Shown: positions 12,887 to 24,521 of the stretch, piece after piece
Position numbering within the stretch: the first letter of the stretch is position 1
Layout of the letters: each line of letters begins with the position of its first letter
Assembly: GCA_004194705.1 (NCBI GenBank)
Contig: SADC01001283.1
Coordinates: 1 to 64,000 of the forward strand
From: Ditylenchus dipsaci
Lineage: Eukaryota; Nematoda; Chromadorea; Rhabditida; Anguinidae
Direction: 5' to 3'
DNA length: 64,000 nt
The notes under the pieces: generated by a model
What the model was told of the DNA's origin: nothing
Seen by the model: only the letters and a program-made list of their open reading frames with translations
The model's database searches: none
Translations under genes and position numbers: made by a program

Positions 12887-15375
12887 TTGAGCAACTGAAA
12901 GTTCTGATCAATGTATTAACTACTTTCAAACAATTTTGAAAACACTTGAAAATGCGCAGTGAAGCTATGACATTTGAAAAAAATTGTAAGGATTTTTAAT
13001 TTATTAGTATAACACTCCAACGGTCATGCCCTACAATTGCCTCTACTTTTAGAGAAACTCACACGGGGTACCATGGCGTCGATGACGGATAAAGTAGGTG
13101 AAAACAGGCCTGGAAGATATTCCACTCAGCAAGGTCGAAATTCAGCTGAGCACCTACAGGTTTTCAAGTGGTTTAATTTTATAATATATTAAAATGTCCG
13201 CCAAGAGTGCAGCTTTCTAACAATACTAAGCTTAGGTGTTTTCATTCGAAAAGTCAAGATAAATCACTACTTATTTGTTGGGATATGGATTTCAAAATGT
13301 CCTTTCCTGACTTTCTAAGTGCCATAACACTGTGTTTAAACTTTATACAGCTAAATATTTCATACGAAAATAAAGAACAGAATTTCACGGTTATTTTGAC
13401 ATTGAATGCAGCAATATTTATAATAATTTGAGACTAAACAAGCAAAAACAATATATAAATTGCGACACGAGTTTGCTCTCTTTTTTCTGACTCGAAAATG
13501 ACTGATTCTGACACCGGATTCATGCTTAACGTGATGTAGTATATTAGTCATTTTGATGTATTTGTAATTTTGAGAAGTTGAAAGTAAAAAAAGATGACGA
13601 AAATCCAAGTTTTTCAGATTCTGATTTTTTTGAAATAGCAATATATTTCAACACTCAGATTGTTTAAAAAAAATTTGTGAATTGGGTTTTGTAGCTACTG
13701 AGCTGTGCTACAATATGATGTAAAAATGTTATTGTAGTCGTGGAAATTTAAATTTTTTTCGACCGGTTAAAGTGATAAAATTCTCGTCAACTTCTTAAAA
13801 TGACGTCCCATGTGCTTATAGCCAAATGCTGACTTTTTTAAATAATATAGGCATAGACATACTCAGGATTTTCTGACTGAGGGGGGGGGTGGATAAAAAG
13901 GCAAAAAAGTCCAAATAAGGCTAAAAAACTAAAAACGGTAAAAAAATCCTGACACGGGGGGGGGGGGGGTATAGCATAGCTAACCCCCCCCCCCCATTCC
14001 CTACGCCTAATAATACAGGTAAGTGATATATAGAATTTCAAACAAGAGAAAGAGATCTTAAAAATGGTACTAATTTTTAAATATATAAATACTGAAAATG
14101 AGGAAAGACAAGGTTTGAAAATCCGTCAAGAAGACACACCTTCTTTACATTTCCTATAAAAAGAGTGACTTTTCTTCTTGGTGGTGTCTAGTAATGAAAA
14201 ATATGCCAAATGAGCCCATGTAAAGCAAAAAAAAAGCTTTCGAAAGAGCTTTCTAACAAAAAGCGTTTTATAAAAAAGGTTTAAAGAAAAAAGATGTGAG
14301 GAAATCAAATCGATCCCTTAAAAAATTGAAACACCCTGTAGTTTAGTCCATCGAATTTTTGAAAAATTCTAGAGATAATCATAAAAACTGTAAACATAAC
14401 TACAATAAAAAGAACTGATTCTAAAAAAATGTCTAAACATTAACCGAATTTTTTAAATAAGTCAAAAAATGAATAAAAAGTTCCTGATCATGCCCTAGAC
14501 TTTTTAAAAAGTTTTGTTTTATTTAAAAAAAATTAAGACACCGATTTCCTCGTAAAAGTCTGCGAAGTCAATGCAAATATTGTTAACCAACTCTATGAAA
14601 TCAGCAAATAAATCGTTCAAACATTTTATAAACCGGTTAAAACATTCTTTAGACAAATAAAAAAGAAATTTTATACATGTAAGTGTCGCCAACTATACTA
14701 TTACTGCTATTTAAGGAGAGAAGATAAGTTTGCTCGCACACACAAGACTGCTGGGATTAAAGATTACTGCCATTACTACTCGTACAGCAGCTTAAAGACA
14801 CACACACAGATGAAGGTGAGTAGTGCCAGAGTATGTAAATAAATTAAGCCTAGAACTCGAAAGTCCTTTCCACATGCACACACACTCTTATTTTACTGCT
14901 AGTAACCCTGATATAGCTGCTGCTAGTGCCAGACTCATTATTATGGCAGGGCATGTCGCCAGAAGTCCTGAGTTGCTTCTCTTTTCATTTGGTCGACTAG
15001 CTAGCTACTTATTTTCTTTCTTTTCTTCATTTTTTGAAGGGTGGCGAAAGCATTTCAAAGACACCCTTGTATTATTGCTGTTTGGTTTGTTGTTGATGTA
15101 GACCACAATTAGCATGATGTATTGCTGCTAGTTTGTGTAAATAGCTGATTCCTTTAAAAGGAAATGATGCTGGGATGGTTGAATTTCAGTATGAATTTTT
15201 GTTTTTAGTGGCTCCTAACGTATAAAAATGTTAACTTAAGGACTGCATAAAAAGCATTAGTTTAGTTTTCAAACTGTTCTTAAATTTATTTTTTATGTCC
15301 TTAGACTGACGGCGTGCCTTAATTTCATAGACTGTGTTTGGCTATAAAATTTTTTTAAATTTTACAGAATTTCAT

Positions 15376-15428
15376 TACCGTATTTTCTCTAATAAACGGG
15401 GCGGGCGTTTAATAGAGAAAATACGGTA
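15376..15428. repeat. Minimal TACCGTATT-family palindrome
   Basis: A nearly complete 53-bp palindrome: taccgtattttctctaataa, a GC centre, then the inverse. It is the shortest member of a family also seen at 17391, 20719, 21460, 22189, 24032, 30458, 51001, 55898 and 61240. Confidence 0.8.
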
Positions 15429-15534
15429 TGTTGTTATTTTATTTTAGAAAATTTCCGGCCTATTTTCGACCTTTTTGCAAATGGCACCCGGGCAAGTTAA
15501 CATTTAATTTCAGCTCTGCGATTAGCTGATAACT

Positions 15535-15880
15535 GAAGGGCTAAAATTGATTTGCGCCCTCAAATTAATTATTTACGCCCTCAAATTTTACATTGCCATT
15601 TTCTTCGAATTTTGTTGCAATTTTACAAATTTTTTTGTACCAGCATGTAGCCCTGAATCTTGGATTTCTAATGAGCTATCAAACTTGCTTGAACTATTTA
15701 GAAAATGACAATATTTAGAGGTTTCAAAATAATTTTTAAAAAGTTCACAGTTTTTTTAAAACCTCTAAATCTTGTCATTTTTCAAATCTTTCAGGCAATT
15801 TTGATAGCTTATTAGAAAGCCAAGATTCAGGGATACATGCTGGTACAACAAAATTTGAGGGCGTAAATGAGGGGGGGGGG
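15535..15880. mobile_element. Short palindromic element using the same ttacgccctcaaat word
   Basis: Two copies of the word lie at 15549-15589, one inverse copy at 15850-15870, flanking a palindrome (about 15640-15845, catgtagccctgaatcttgg). The inner palindrome is related to one at 58845-59035 whose flanks use a different word (tactgcggtaaat). Confidence 0.6.
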
Positions 15881-16112
15881 GGGTAACTTGCTCGGGGTCA
15901 CCCACAAACACACCATGCCAAAAAATGTTTTTAATTTACAAACACGTTAATTCACATGATCTACTACACGTTAAAAAAATTATTATGTAAATTTATGTTT
16001 GTGACCTAAACTTTTAATAATTTTCGCTTAATAATTTCTACTAAAAAAAATTCTTTAAAACAAATGATAAATAACGCAATAATTACACAAAAAATTTAGC
16101 TATTTGTGGAGC

Positions 16113-18287
16113 ATGTGTGATCAATCTGCTGAAACTACTGCGATGAATTCTATATTAGCAGAATGGCTTGCGTCAATTAATCTTTCCAAACCTATTCGAA
16201 ACATGGCTAGAGACTTCTCTGATGCTGGTAACCTACTTTTTTTAATCGAAAATTTTCAACTATGCTATTTTTTCTTTTATAGTTCTCTTAGCAGAAATAA
16301 TTGCCCACTTTTTGCCGCGGTAGGCTATAACAATCACACATTTATTTGCGAAATATACTTTTCTGAATTTATTTAGGTATATATCTTTGGGTAATTTTGG
16401 CAGTGTGAATTCTGCAGCTTTAAAAAGATATAATTGGGAGACTCTGAACAAGTGTGTTTAACATATTATTGTCCAAATTGTTGTCTTTAGGTGTACAGTC
16501 GAACCTCTCTATAGTGTACACTCTCCATAGTGTACACCTCTCTATAGTGTACACTCTCCATAGTGTACACCTCTCTATAGTGTACACCTGGGCTCGATCC
16601 CTTGGGTGTACACTATAGAGAGGTTCGACTGTATATTATATTGTAGAGTTGTACTGCGACATCTGAACATAAACCTGTCCCCAAAACAAATCCATCAGTT
16701 GGCCAATTCAGAGCAAGGCGTGATAGAATCAGTGCTATTTGAGCTAAAAAATAGGATAGAAGAGGCTATAAGTGAGGGAAGATTCAGACCAACCAATAGA
16801 AGAAGTCGAAGTGCTGCATCTTCTAGAGGTACATTCAATGAAATTATTAAATGATAAATTTTTATTTTATTTTTGTGGCAGGTGGAAGCAGTCTGTGTTT
16901 GAACCAACTAGAAGACTCCCCAGCCAATACTCATTCAGAGGCAGCAACAAAGAGTCAAAGCATAGAGGGGATCAGCCACCTAAAAATCAACCAGTCCAGA
17001 AGTAAGTTTTCGCAAAATTTGTAGTACAGCCAAGTGCCGATATAACAGCACCTTTGATTGGTTCCCACAAGTGCCGTTGTATCGACACTTAACTGTATTT
17101 GTTTAATCTGATCATCATGAAAAAGGAACAAGTAAATTTCTTAGCAATACCATATATTTTTTTAGTATAAAGCAAAGTCTAATCTACCATTTCAATAAAG
17201 AAGAAAGCTGCTTTAAATGTGGGATTTAATCAGGCCTTCCAAATCAAAATCGTCCTGAGTAATCAGTGGTAATCGCTTGGATTACGCTTGGATTATTTAA
17301 TAATCAGTGCACTTGGAAGACCTGGATTTCATGTCATTGTGCTACTCTACTTTTATGTTCCTTGAAAAATATTAGATATATCTGGTCAGATATCGCATTT
17401 TCTCTAATAGAGCCCCGTCCTTGTTTTTTTAAGAATAGAACTTTAGAGTGGGCCATTTTTTATTTATAAGATTTCAATATTTCGGGCATCAAAAAAATGA
17501 AGCCCCAATGCTCTATTAGAGGAAATACGGTACCTACTAAAGTTACTTGTATTTAGCCATGTCAAAGCTGAGCACATCACATCTTCTAAAGCACCTCCTG
17601 TATTAGATGACTTTACAAAAGACCAATTGATTGAGGTTGCAATTTTATTATAAATCTGAGCATATATTTTTTCTAAACACATTTAGTATAATCGACGCTC
17701 GACTTAACGACACCCCAAACAGTTTATATTTGACGACGATCCGACCTTTATTTTTTAAAACTTTTGTCAGCTCTCTTTTGACAGTCTAGTCTCAAATTTG
17801 CCGATTGTTTTTCAGAATCGTAATTTTTCTCTTTTCTTTTTCTCTTCTTTCCCAATTTTTTTCTCTCCAAAAAAGAAGAAATTTAATTTAACGACACTAT
17901 TTCCGATAAAAGGATGTCGTTAAATCCGGTTTAAATATTTTTTGTCAGATTTAATTTTTTATTCAAACACTTATTGAAAAAAAAACATTTGTATTTCAGA
18001 AACTTTATCTCAGAATACGGCACATGGAAAATTCAATGAGAGAAAAAGATGAGAGAATAGACCAACTATGCCGACAAAATGAAAAATTGATGGAAATTGT
18101 GCAGCACAGGAAAAGGGTGACATTTGAAAATCCTATGTTTCCTTTTATTTCATTTTAAATTTCATTTTAGGATTTTGAAAGAAAAAATTCAAATTGTGAC
18201 TCACCTTCCACACCTCCATTTAGCCATCGAGGCAGAAATTCCACAGAATTTGATGTTCTTAACGGATTAGATTATAACAATTTTTAA
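16113..18287 (+). CDS. SPEF1: SPEF1/CLAMP homologue (sperm flagellar protein 1, calponin-homology domain)
   Basis: SPEF1 is a microtubule-bundling protein of axonemes and cilia. Eight exons were placed by phase: 16113-16227, 16283-16319, 16377-16451, 16647-16828, 16882-17001, 17557-17635, 18000-18116 and 18171-18287 (stop TAA), about 280 residues. The N-terminal CH-like domain shows LAEWLASINLSKPIRNMARD then VLLAEIIAHFLPRYISLGNF and VVLRHLNINLSPKQIHQLAN. The C-terminal coiled coil carries MREKDERIDQLCRQNEKL, the expected SPEF1 helix. The start is the first Met of the open frame before the CH domain. Exon 5 ends at a strong gtaagt donor in phase 1, but exon 6 needs phase 2, so either one base is missing or the weaker donor gtccag is used. 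Intron 3 (16452-16646) is almost entirely a palindromic element; intron 5 holds another. Confidence 0.92.
16495..16634. mobile_element. Palindromic element with Tigger/pogo-like ends, word tctatagtgtacac, in SPEF1 intron 3
   Basis: The ends read acagtcgaacctctctatag and the inverse. Five tandem copies of the tct(c/a)tatagtgtacac word fill the left side. It ends 13 bp before the exon-4 acceptor (16645-16646). A sister copy with the same ends lies at 44732-44848. Confidence 0.7.
17391..17532. mobile_element. TACCGTATT-family MITE in SPEF1 intron 5
   Basis: Left end tatcgcattttctctaatag, right end ctattagaggaaatacggta. The arm word is agccccgtcc / aagccccaatg. Confidence 0.7.
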
Positions 18288-19875
18288 CAAGTTTAGTTAT
18301 TAAGCTTGATTTTTTGTATTTTCTATTTATAATATTTTAGTTTTTATAAAAAAATATTTATTTTCTATCAAAAATTTAGTAACATTCGCAAGAAAAAATA
18401 TGCACCAGACGAAAAATCGTTATATTTTTAGGTGGGTAGATGATTTGGCGGCGGAAAATTTGGCGGAATTTCAAGAGAGCCGTTATGAATGTTTGCTTTG
18501 CGATTCCGGGTTTCTGACACCAGATTAGTGTCCAGCATGGTCGATTTGCTTATAAAAGTGCTGTTTAATTTGAGAAATCACTCATATTTTAAATTCCACT
18601 CGAGACAACAAACATTTACATCTTTAAAAAAAATTAGTTCGAATGTTTGTTGTCTCGACAAAACAAAACTGCGTTAAAAAACTAAATTAAGTTTCTTTAA
18701 ACAGAAAAGATTTTTTAAACAATTTTTCACGCTTTTTTAAATTGACTGGAATTTGAAATTAGATTAGATCTGCTCTTTCTTATAAACATGTAAGTTAGGA
18801 ATGAAGTAAATGCCATTAATCTGATGAAAATTTGGATCAGAAATAACGTGGTGAAAATATTTTTCCTTTTTTTAGCTTTATATTTGCAGCATTGATGGGA
18901 ACATATATATTTTTCAAAAAGCGCGATAATTCTGAGAAGCTTTTAAGCTCAAAACAAAACTGCGTTAAAAAAATATGGCAAAAAAACCATACCATGTTTT
19001 AATTAACACGTATGTCTCAGCCACATCAAACTTGTAAAGCAAAATTTTAGCCAAGAGATCAATTTTCTAAACCAATAGTACAAGACTACTCAGAGTAAAA
19101 AATTCTAAGTAAAAGGCGACGCTGTTTTCGGACGGCCTTTACCGTTTCTGTTTTATGCAAGAATCATGATCTCAACAAATTTGGATTCAGTAAGAACTTA
19201 TGGCTCAGGATATGGACTTCCAAAAAATTTTTTTTTCAAATGTTGACTTTATTATTAAAAGGCTCCCCTCATACTCCTGCGGGACACGGGACAATTTTTC
19301 AAACACTTTTTGTCTCTATCTCGGCTCACAGCCACATTTCACTGCTTTCGATAGATCCACAAGAAAATCGACCTTGTTCTATAATATAGGAATAACAGAT
19401 TTGCCAAAATCACTATCAAAAACAGTTTTAGGCTGTCCCGTAAGTCAAATCCTCAGATTTATACCGCGGGACGGGAGCAGCGGGACAGCCAAAAAACATT
19501 TCTGAATGTTCAAACAGTATATATATATTAGTTCTATCGTGTAGAACAGGGTCGATTCACCCTGAAATCTGTTGCCAGGATCAAAATAGCCGTGTCCCGT
19601 GGCTTGATGGTCGCTTTCCCGCAGGAGTATAAGGGCAGCCAAAAGAAAATAAGAAACTACTTGTTTTCAAAGTTTTGTTAATCCAAATTTTTTGAGCTTT
19701 TTCGAGCTCGGTTATCTGTGATTCTGGACCACCTGTTGTTAAATTAGAATTTGATCCTTTTTCTTGTAGCATCAACCCATGCATATTTTCTTTTTTTGTA
19801 TATTGATACATTTTATGCTTAATATAGTTTATTTTAAATTTTAACATATTTTCTTCGTCTTTTGTTGGTTGTCAT

Positions 19876-20168
19876 TCACTCAGCTTCTCCAGTACTGTTT
19901 CCATGGTTGGGATCAGCAAATTTAAAGCAATTGCATCGCAATCCGTCCAAGGCAATGGTCTCATTGTAGATTTTGTTTCCGTTAAGTTCCTGATCAAACT
20001 TGCAAGCGTCACAGTTGCCAGCTGGAACATTGCATGTGTGGACAATGTAGACATAAGAGTGGATGTCTCCCACAGTGTTGTTACCCACGTCTACATATCC
20101 ATTTTTGTCAGTCCATTGGGATGCAATGGTCAGGTTAGCTCCACCTCTTATGTCCACCCTTTGACCTT
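19876..20168 (-). CDS. Orphan terminal exon of a Cys-containing, probably secreted or surface protein
   Basis: An open frame runs from a possible acceptor (after 20169) to a TGA at 19876, about 97 residues. It begins near VDIRGGANLTIASQW and carries five cysteines (HTCNVPAGNCDACKF, then LRCNCF) and several N-x-S/T sequons (NLT, NNT, NET, NST), so an extracellular domain is plausible. No upstream exon could be linked and I do not recognise the family. The words around 19240 and 20175 share a short direct repeat (atgttgactttattatt), so this could be a duplicated or retroposed fragment. Being open is weak evidence on its own; residue composition is the main support. Confidence 0.4.
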
Positions 20169-20718
20169 CTAAATTTTTTTTTAAAAATGTTGACTTTATT
20201 ATTCTTTGACCAACCTAAGGGCAATCCTCCACAGGTGAGTGTCACTGCAAAAGTATTATTTGTCAATTGCGCAAAGTTTTGTAACTCCGATGCTAATTTT
20301 GAATTTTTATGGCAAATACAATCATTTTAATGCATTTAACACTCGGGTTACCGTTTGTAACTTAAATGCGTACTTATGCAGAATTTCACGCTGAAAGAAG
20401 GACTTTTTCAGGGGTTGAAAAATGGTCACTTTTTTCGGTTTCTCATACAACAATTTATACGAAAATTATGCGGGCCTTGGATTGATTTTCAGAAAGTCAG
20501 AAAGTAGAATGTTTGAAAATCAGACCAATAAAATCAATTTTTTAATTTAGCTTATACGAACATGAAAAGAGCTACAAAACTCAGTTCACAAAATGACTGT
20601 TAGATTAAGGGTGTCGAGATATGACCTTTTTTAAAAAAATGATAAAAATTTAAATTTTTCAAAATCAGTTTATTTAAAAAAAAACTAAAAAGCCTATTTC
20701 TTAGCACTCTTTAACTAA

Positions 20719-20989
20719 TACCGTATTTCTTGTAATAAGGCGGCATGCCGCCTTATTTTTCAAACCCCTGAAAATCCGAAAATTCGAATTCAATCTCGAG
20801 ATTTTTGGGTGCTCAACCAAAATCTAAAAATTAGAATCGGTAGAGCTCGTGGGAGTTAAGAAAACGCATCAAACAGATAACCAAAATATTTACTCTGCTT
20901 CGAGATATAGACCCTCGAAGTTGGGGTGCCGCCTTATTAGAGGGTGCCGCCTTATTAGAGGGTGCCGCCTTATTACAGGGAATACGGTA
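20719..20989. mobile_element. TACCGTATT-family MITE, word ggtgccgccttatta
   Basis: Left end taccgtatttcttgtaataa with gcggcatgccgc. Three tandem copies of ggtgccgccttattagag at 20930-20975 precede the right end. The interior contains the family core (gagctcgtgggagttaaga, then aaacgcatcaaacag). Confidence 0.8.
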
Positions 20990-21459
20990 ACTAGGTCTGT
21001 TAGCTCTTAATCTAGTCTAAAAGATATCGCATAATGTGTTTGTTAAAATTTGATATTTGGCATATTAAGTAAACAAGAATGCGTAAATATCCTGAATTTG
21101 GTATTTTTTCAAAAATGCCTATTTTTCAAAAATTTTATTTGATTTGCAGCGCAAATACTGCAATACCTAAAAATAGAAAAAGTTCGGTCAAAGTCACTTG
21201 CGAGCCCAAGTTATTGGCTACTGAATTAGAAAAATCGACTTTCTGAAAATCGGTACCTTTGTAAAGATCCGCATAATATGCGTATGCATTGTTGTGGTCG
21301 CCTATACAACCTCACACACATCAGAAAGAGCATTAAATTTAGAAATAAGTGACCATTTTTGGGTCCTTCTTTCAAAAGCCATTTCGCCTTTTTCTTAGTT
21401 CTGAAAAAAGTACTAACGCTTTCTGCACAACTATGCACCAAAGTTACAAACGGGGTACT

Positions 21460-21644
21460 TACCGTATTCTCTCTAATAGAGGGTCGACCCGTCTATTATT
21501 TAACATCCAAAAATATTTTTGACTTCATATAAAAAATGCAATAAAACATGGTTTACCCCCCTAGCTTTGTCTCGTAGGGGACCCGTCTATTAGAGAGGAC
21601 CCTTCAAATAGAGGAGGACCCGTCTATTAGAGAGAATACGGTAT
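21460..21644. mobile_element. TACCGTATT-family MITE, word gacccgtctattagagag
   Basis: Left taccgtattctctctaatag; the right side has repeated gacccgtctattagagag units before gaatacggta. Confidence 0.8.
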
Positions 21645-21748
21645 TTAGTTGCTAGTACTTGTTTTTATTCAATTTTGGAATTATTATTTATCTGTACTTT
21701 ACTTTTGATGTTATTTAAAAAGTCAATTTTGAGTCAAAAAAACTATTA

Positions 21749-22100
21749 GGTTGATCCAAAAGTTGTGAGACTAACCGTGTGAATTTTTTTTCGATTTTTT
21801 TTTATTTAAAAGACTTGAACTTATTTATTTACACATTTTAATCATTTTTAGACAAATGAAATTTTTTTGGTATAAAAATGATGAAAAAAATTTTCACCTT
21901 GGTCCCCTAGGCTGATTTTTTCATTTATTTTTAATCAGCTTAGTGGACCAAGGTGAAATTTTTTTCAACATTTTTATACCAAAAAAATTGTTGTATAAAA
22001 ATGATTAAAATGTGTAAATAAAAAAGTTCTAAGTCTTTTAAATGAAAAAAAAATTCGAAAAAAAATTCACGCGGTTAGTCTCACAACTTTTGGATCAACC
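21749..22100. mobile_element. Mariner-like MITE with TA target duplication
   Basis: The element begins GGTTGATCCAAAAGTTGTGA and ends with the exact inverse, flanked by TA on both sides. It is a palindrome throughout with a short centre (ccttggtcccctaggctga). The terminal sequence resembles mariner ends (ggttg...caaaagt). Confidence 0.8.
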
Positions 22101-22188
22101 TATTAGTAAAAAATCTTAAAATGACAGACGGGGGGGGGCAACTAAAAAAGTACTACAAAAGTTATGCGAGTATTTATTTTTTTAGATA

Positions 22189-22437
22189 TACCGTATTACC
22201 TCTAATAGCTCCCCCTGCTCTAATAACTCCCTCCCCTCAACTTCGAGACCTATATCTCAGCCCAGAGAGAAATTTTTGCAAAGCTGTTTGATGCGTTTTC
22301 TTAACTGCCACGAGCTATACCGATTCCGCTTTTCGATTTTGAATTTTCACCCAAAAATTTCGAGATCGACCTGAAATTTTCCGTTTTTTGGGCATCCAAA
22401 AAATAACTCCCCGGGAGCTATTAGAGGAAATACGGTA
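22189..22437. mobile_element. TACCGTATT-family MITE, word aatagctccc
   Basis: Left taccgtattacctctaatag, right gctattagaggaaatacggta. Family core present: tttgatgcgttttcttaact and cacgagctataccgattcc. Confidence 0.8.
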
Positions 22438-23833
22438 AGTGTTTGTGAATGTCGGTACAAAACTGTGTGCTTTAAAAAAATGATAATACATTGTGCACGA
22501 GGGACTCTGCTTCCACATAAACCATTGAACTGATGAGAGCCACCAGAAAGATAGTGATTGGATGCATTTTGACGTTTTCTAAAAGCATAGTAGTAATTAT
22601 AACAGTCAGAAACGTAGTGTTCCAAAAAAGCAAGTGAGCCTAAATTAAATGGTTCTTTTTCGTTATCCGGGCTACCTAAACTTTTCTTTTGATCGCTGCA
22701 GTATCTATGCTACCGATACTAATGTAGGCATCCCAGAATAAGGAAAAGAATGAATTCACTTGCAGGTCTGCGACTGCCTCAGAAGCATCCATCATGAGGC
22801 AAAGGCTTGGCTCATTGCCTATGCCTCACTTTCAGGCAGTGATGTAGAGGCAGAAAATTTTCGGGAGTGAGACAGAAGAAAAGATGCGATGTTTGTAAAA
22901 ACGGAAACAAAAAAGTTTTGGTGAGGCAGAAATAAGTCAATATTAGAAAAAGTTCGAATTAAAGTTTAAAATTGAAAAGTTCATAAGAGGTTAATGTTGA
23001 GGACCAAAAACCCAAGAAAATCAATTTTTACTAATTTCATCAATTAATATTTTCATCGGCATCGATAGTCCTTTAAATAGGAAATTGGAAAAACACTAGA
23101 CCATCTGGCATAAACGATGCGAAAGCGTGAAACAAAAGCAACAAAATTGTGTGGCTATTTTAAAAGGCTTCATTAATTCCCGCTCACCATTTTCCTTAGT
23201 GGTCGGTGAAATGATAGAAAAAATATATTAGAGGAGGGAGAGTTTGGTTCTTAGAGGCCGACAAATTTCTTGTTGAATGTTGAAATTGTAGATTCAGCAG
23301 GACCAACTCCATTCACACGTTTGCATTGCAATTAATTCATTTTTCGCTATGATTTGGTAATAGCTATTTTTCACGAGACTGAAAATTATCTGAAAATAGT
23401 GGCTTCAGCAACTAAAACACTTCCATTGTCAAAATTTCCACTGAAAATGTATATTCTACGCCAGTGCTTACTGAGAAAAAATGGGTTTGTTTTTTTGGCA
23501 TAACCGGATTTTCCAGCAAATTATCTTAATTTCGCAGCAATTTTTTTTGCCTTTTTATATATTTAAAAAAAGATCCCATAATGTGTCCCTGCCATTGTAG
23601 TTGTCATTTACGTGTTATTTATTGCAAAATTTCTGAAAAAAAATTTAGAACAAAATAGTGAAAGTATAAATCAAATAATTTTTGATCTGCTTTTTATATT
23701 TATCTTTTTGGTGAACATTTTTCAAAGTACTAAATGGTCGCTTTAATGATATTGCACTAAATGACACCTAGTGGCAAACAAGAACTGTAAGGCTACATGA
23801 TAATGTTATCTTACTTTCAAAAAATTAAAAAAT

Positions 23834-24290
23834 ACAGGGTGTCCCTAAAAATATGGATAAGTTTAAAATTTCATAACTTTTCTTATACGCCTTTTTTATC
23901 TGTTTTCACAGATCAGCTCAAGTTTTAATAACAATTTTATGGTATATAATGCCTAAAACACGACCTTTTGCTGGAGGCCGGACCATTATCGTGTTTTGAC
24001 ATATTATACCAAAAAAATTATCATAAAAAACTACCGTAATATTTCTGATAGAAGCCCCGGGGCTTCTATTTCTCAACCCCTGAAAATTTTGACATTGTCA
24101 ATTTAAAATGGCCTTAACTCTGAAATCTAAATCAAAAAATATGTTGGGGGAGCTTCTATTAGAAAGGGACTTCTATTAGAAACATTACGGTAAGTTGACT
24201 TGTGTTTACAGAATCTCAAAAAACGGTGTATAAGAAAAGTTATGGCAGTTTAAAAATATCCATATTTGTTGAAACACACTGCACACGAGA
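23834..24290. mobile_element. acagggtgtccc-type palindromic element with a nested TACCGTATT MITE (24032-24192)
   Basis: Outer arms: acagggtgtccctaaaaata at 23834 and an imperfect inverse ending near 24290. A TACCGTATT-family copy, word gagcttctattagaaa, sits inside at 24032-24192. Confidence 0.65.
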
Positions 24291-24521
24291 AAAAGGTGAA
24301 AAAAATTAGCTACCATATTTCGTCATGCTTGTATTTTTTTTTATCAAAAGCTGGATTAGAACTTGCATTTGAGCAAATACGACTTTTATAATATTTATTT
24401 TAAATTATAAAACTGTGGCGTTTTCATGAATACCCGTAACATAAATTACAATTTTAACAAACAAATAGCTCTATCTAATCATACAAAATCAACAAATTAA
24501 ATTCGTATTTACAGTTTTGTG

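Larger units (their letters stand above)
12890..16110. other. Intergenic region, repeats only
   Basis: No supported gene. It contains long G and C runs (13935-13995), an element bounded by acagggtgt at 12393 and its inverse near 14337, and two palindromes at 15376 and 15535. A 92-codon frame at 14823 has no family features. Confidence 0.5.

Noticed and set aside
14823..15101. 92-codon ORF in the intergenic region
   Set aside because: No splice context, no motif, and composition typical of non-coding A/T-rich DNA with CA runs.
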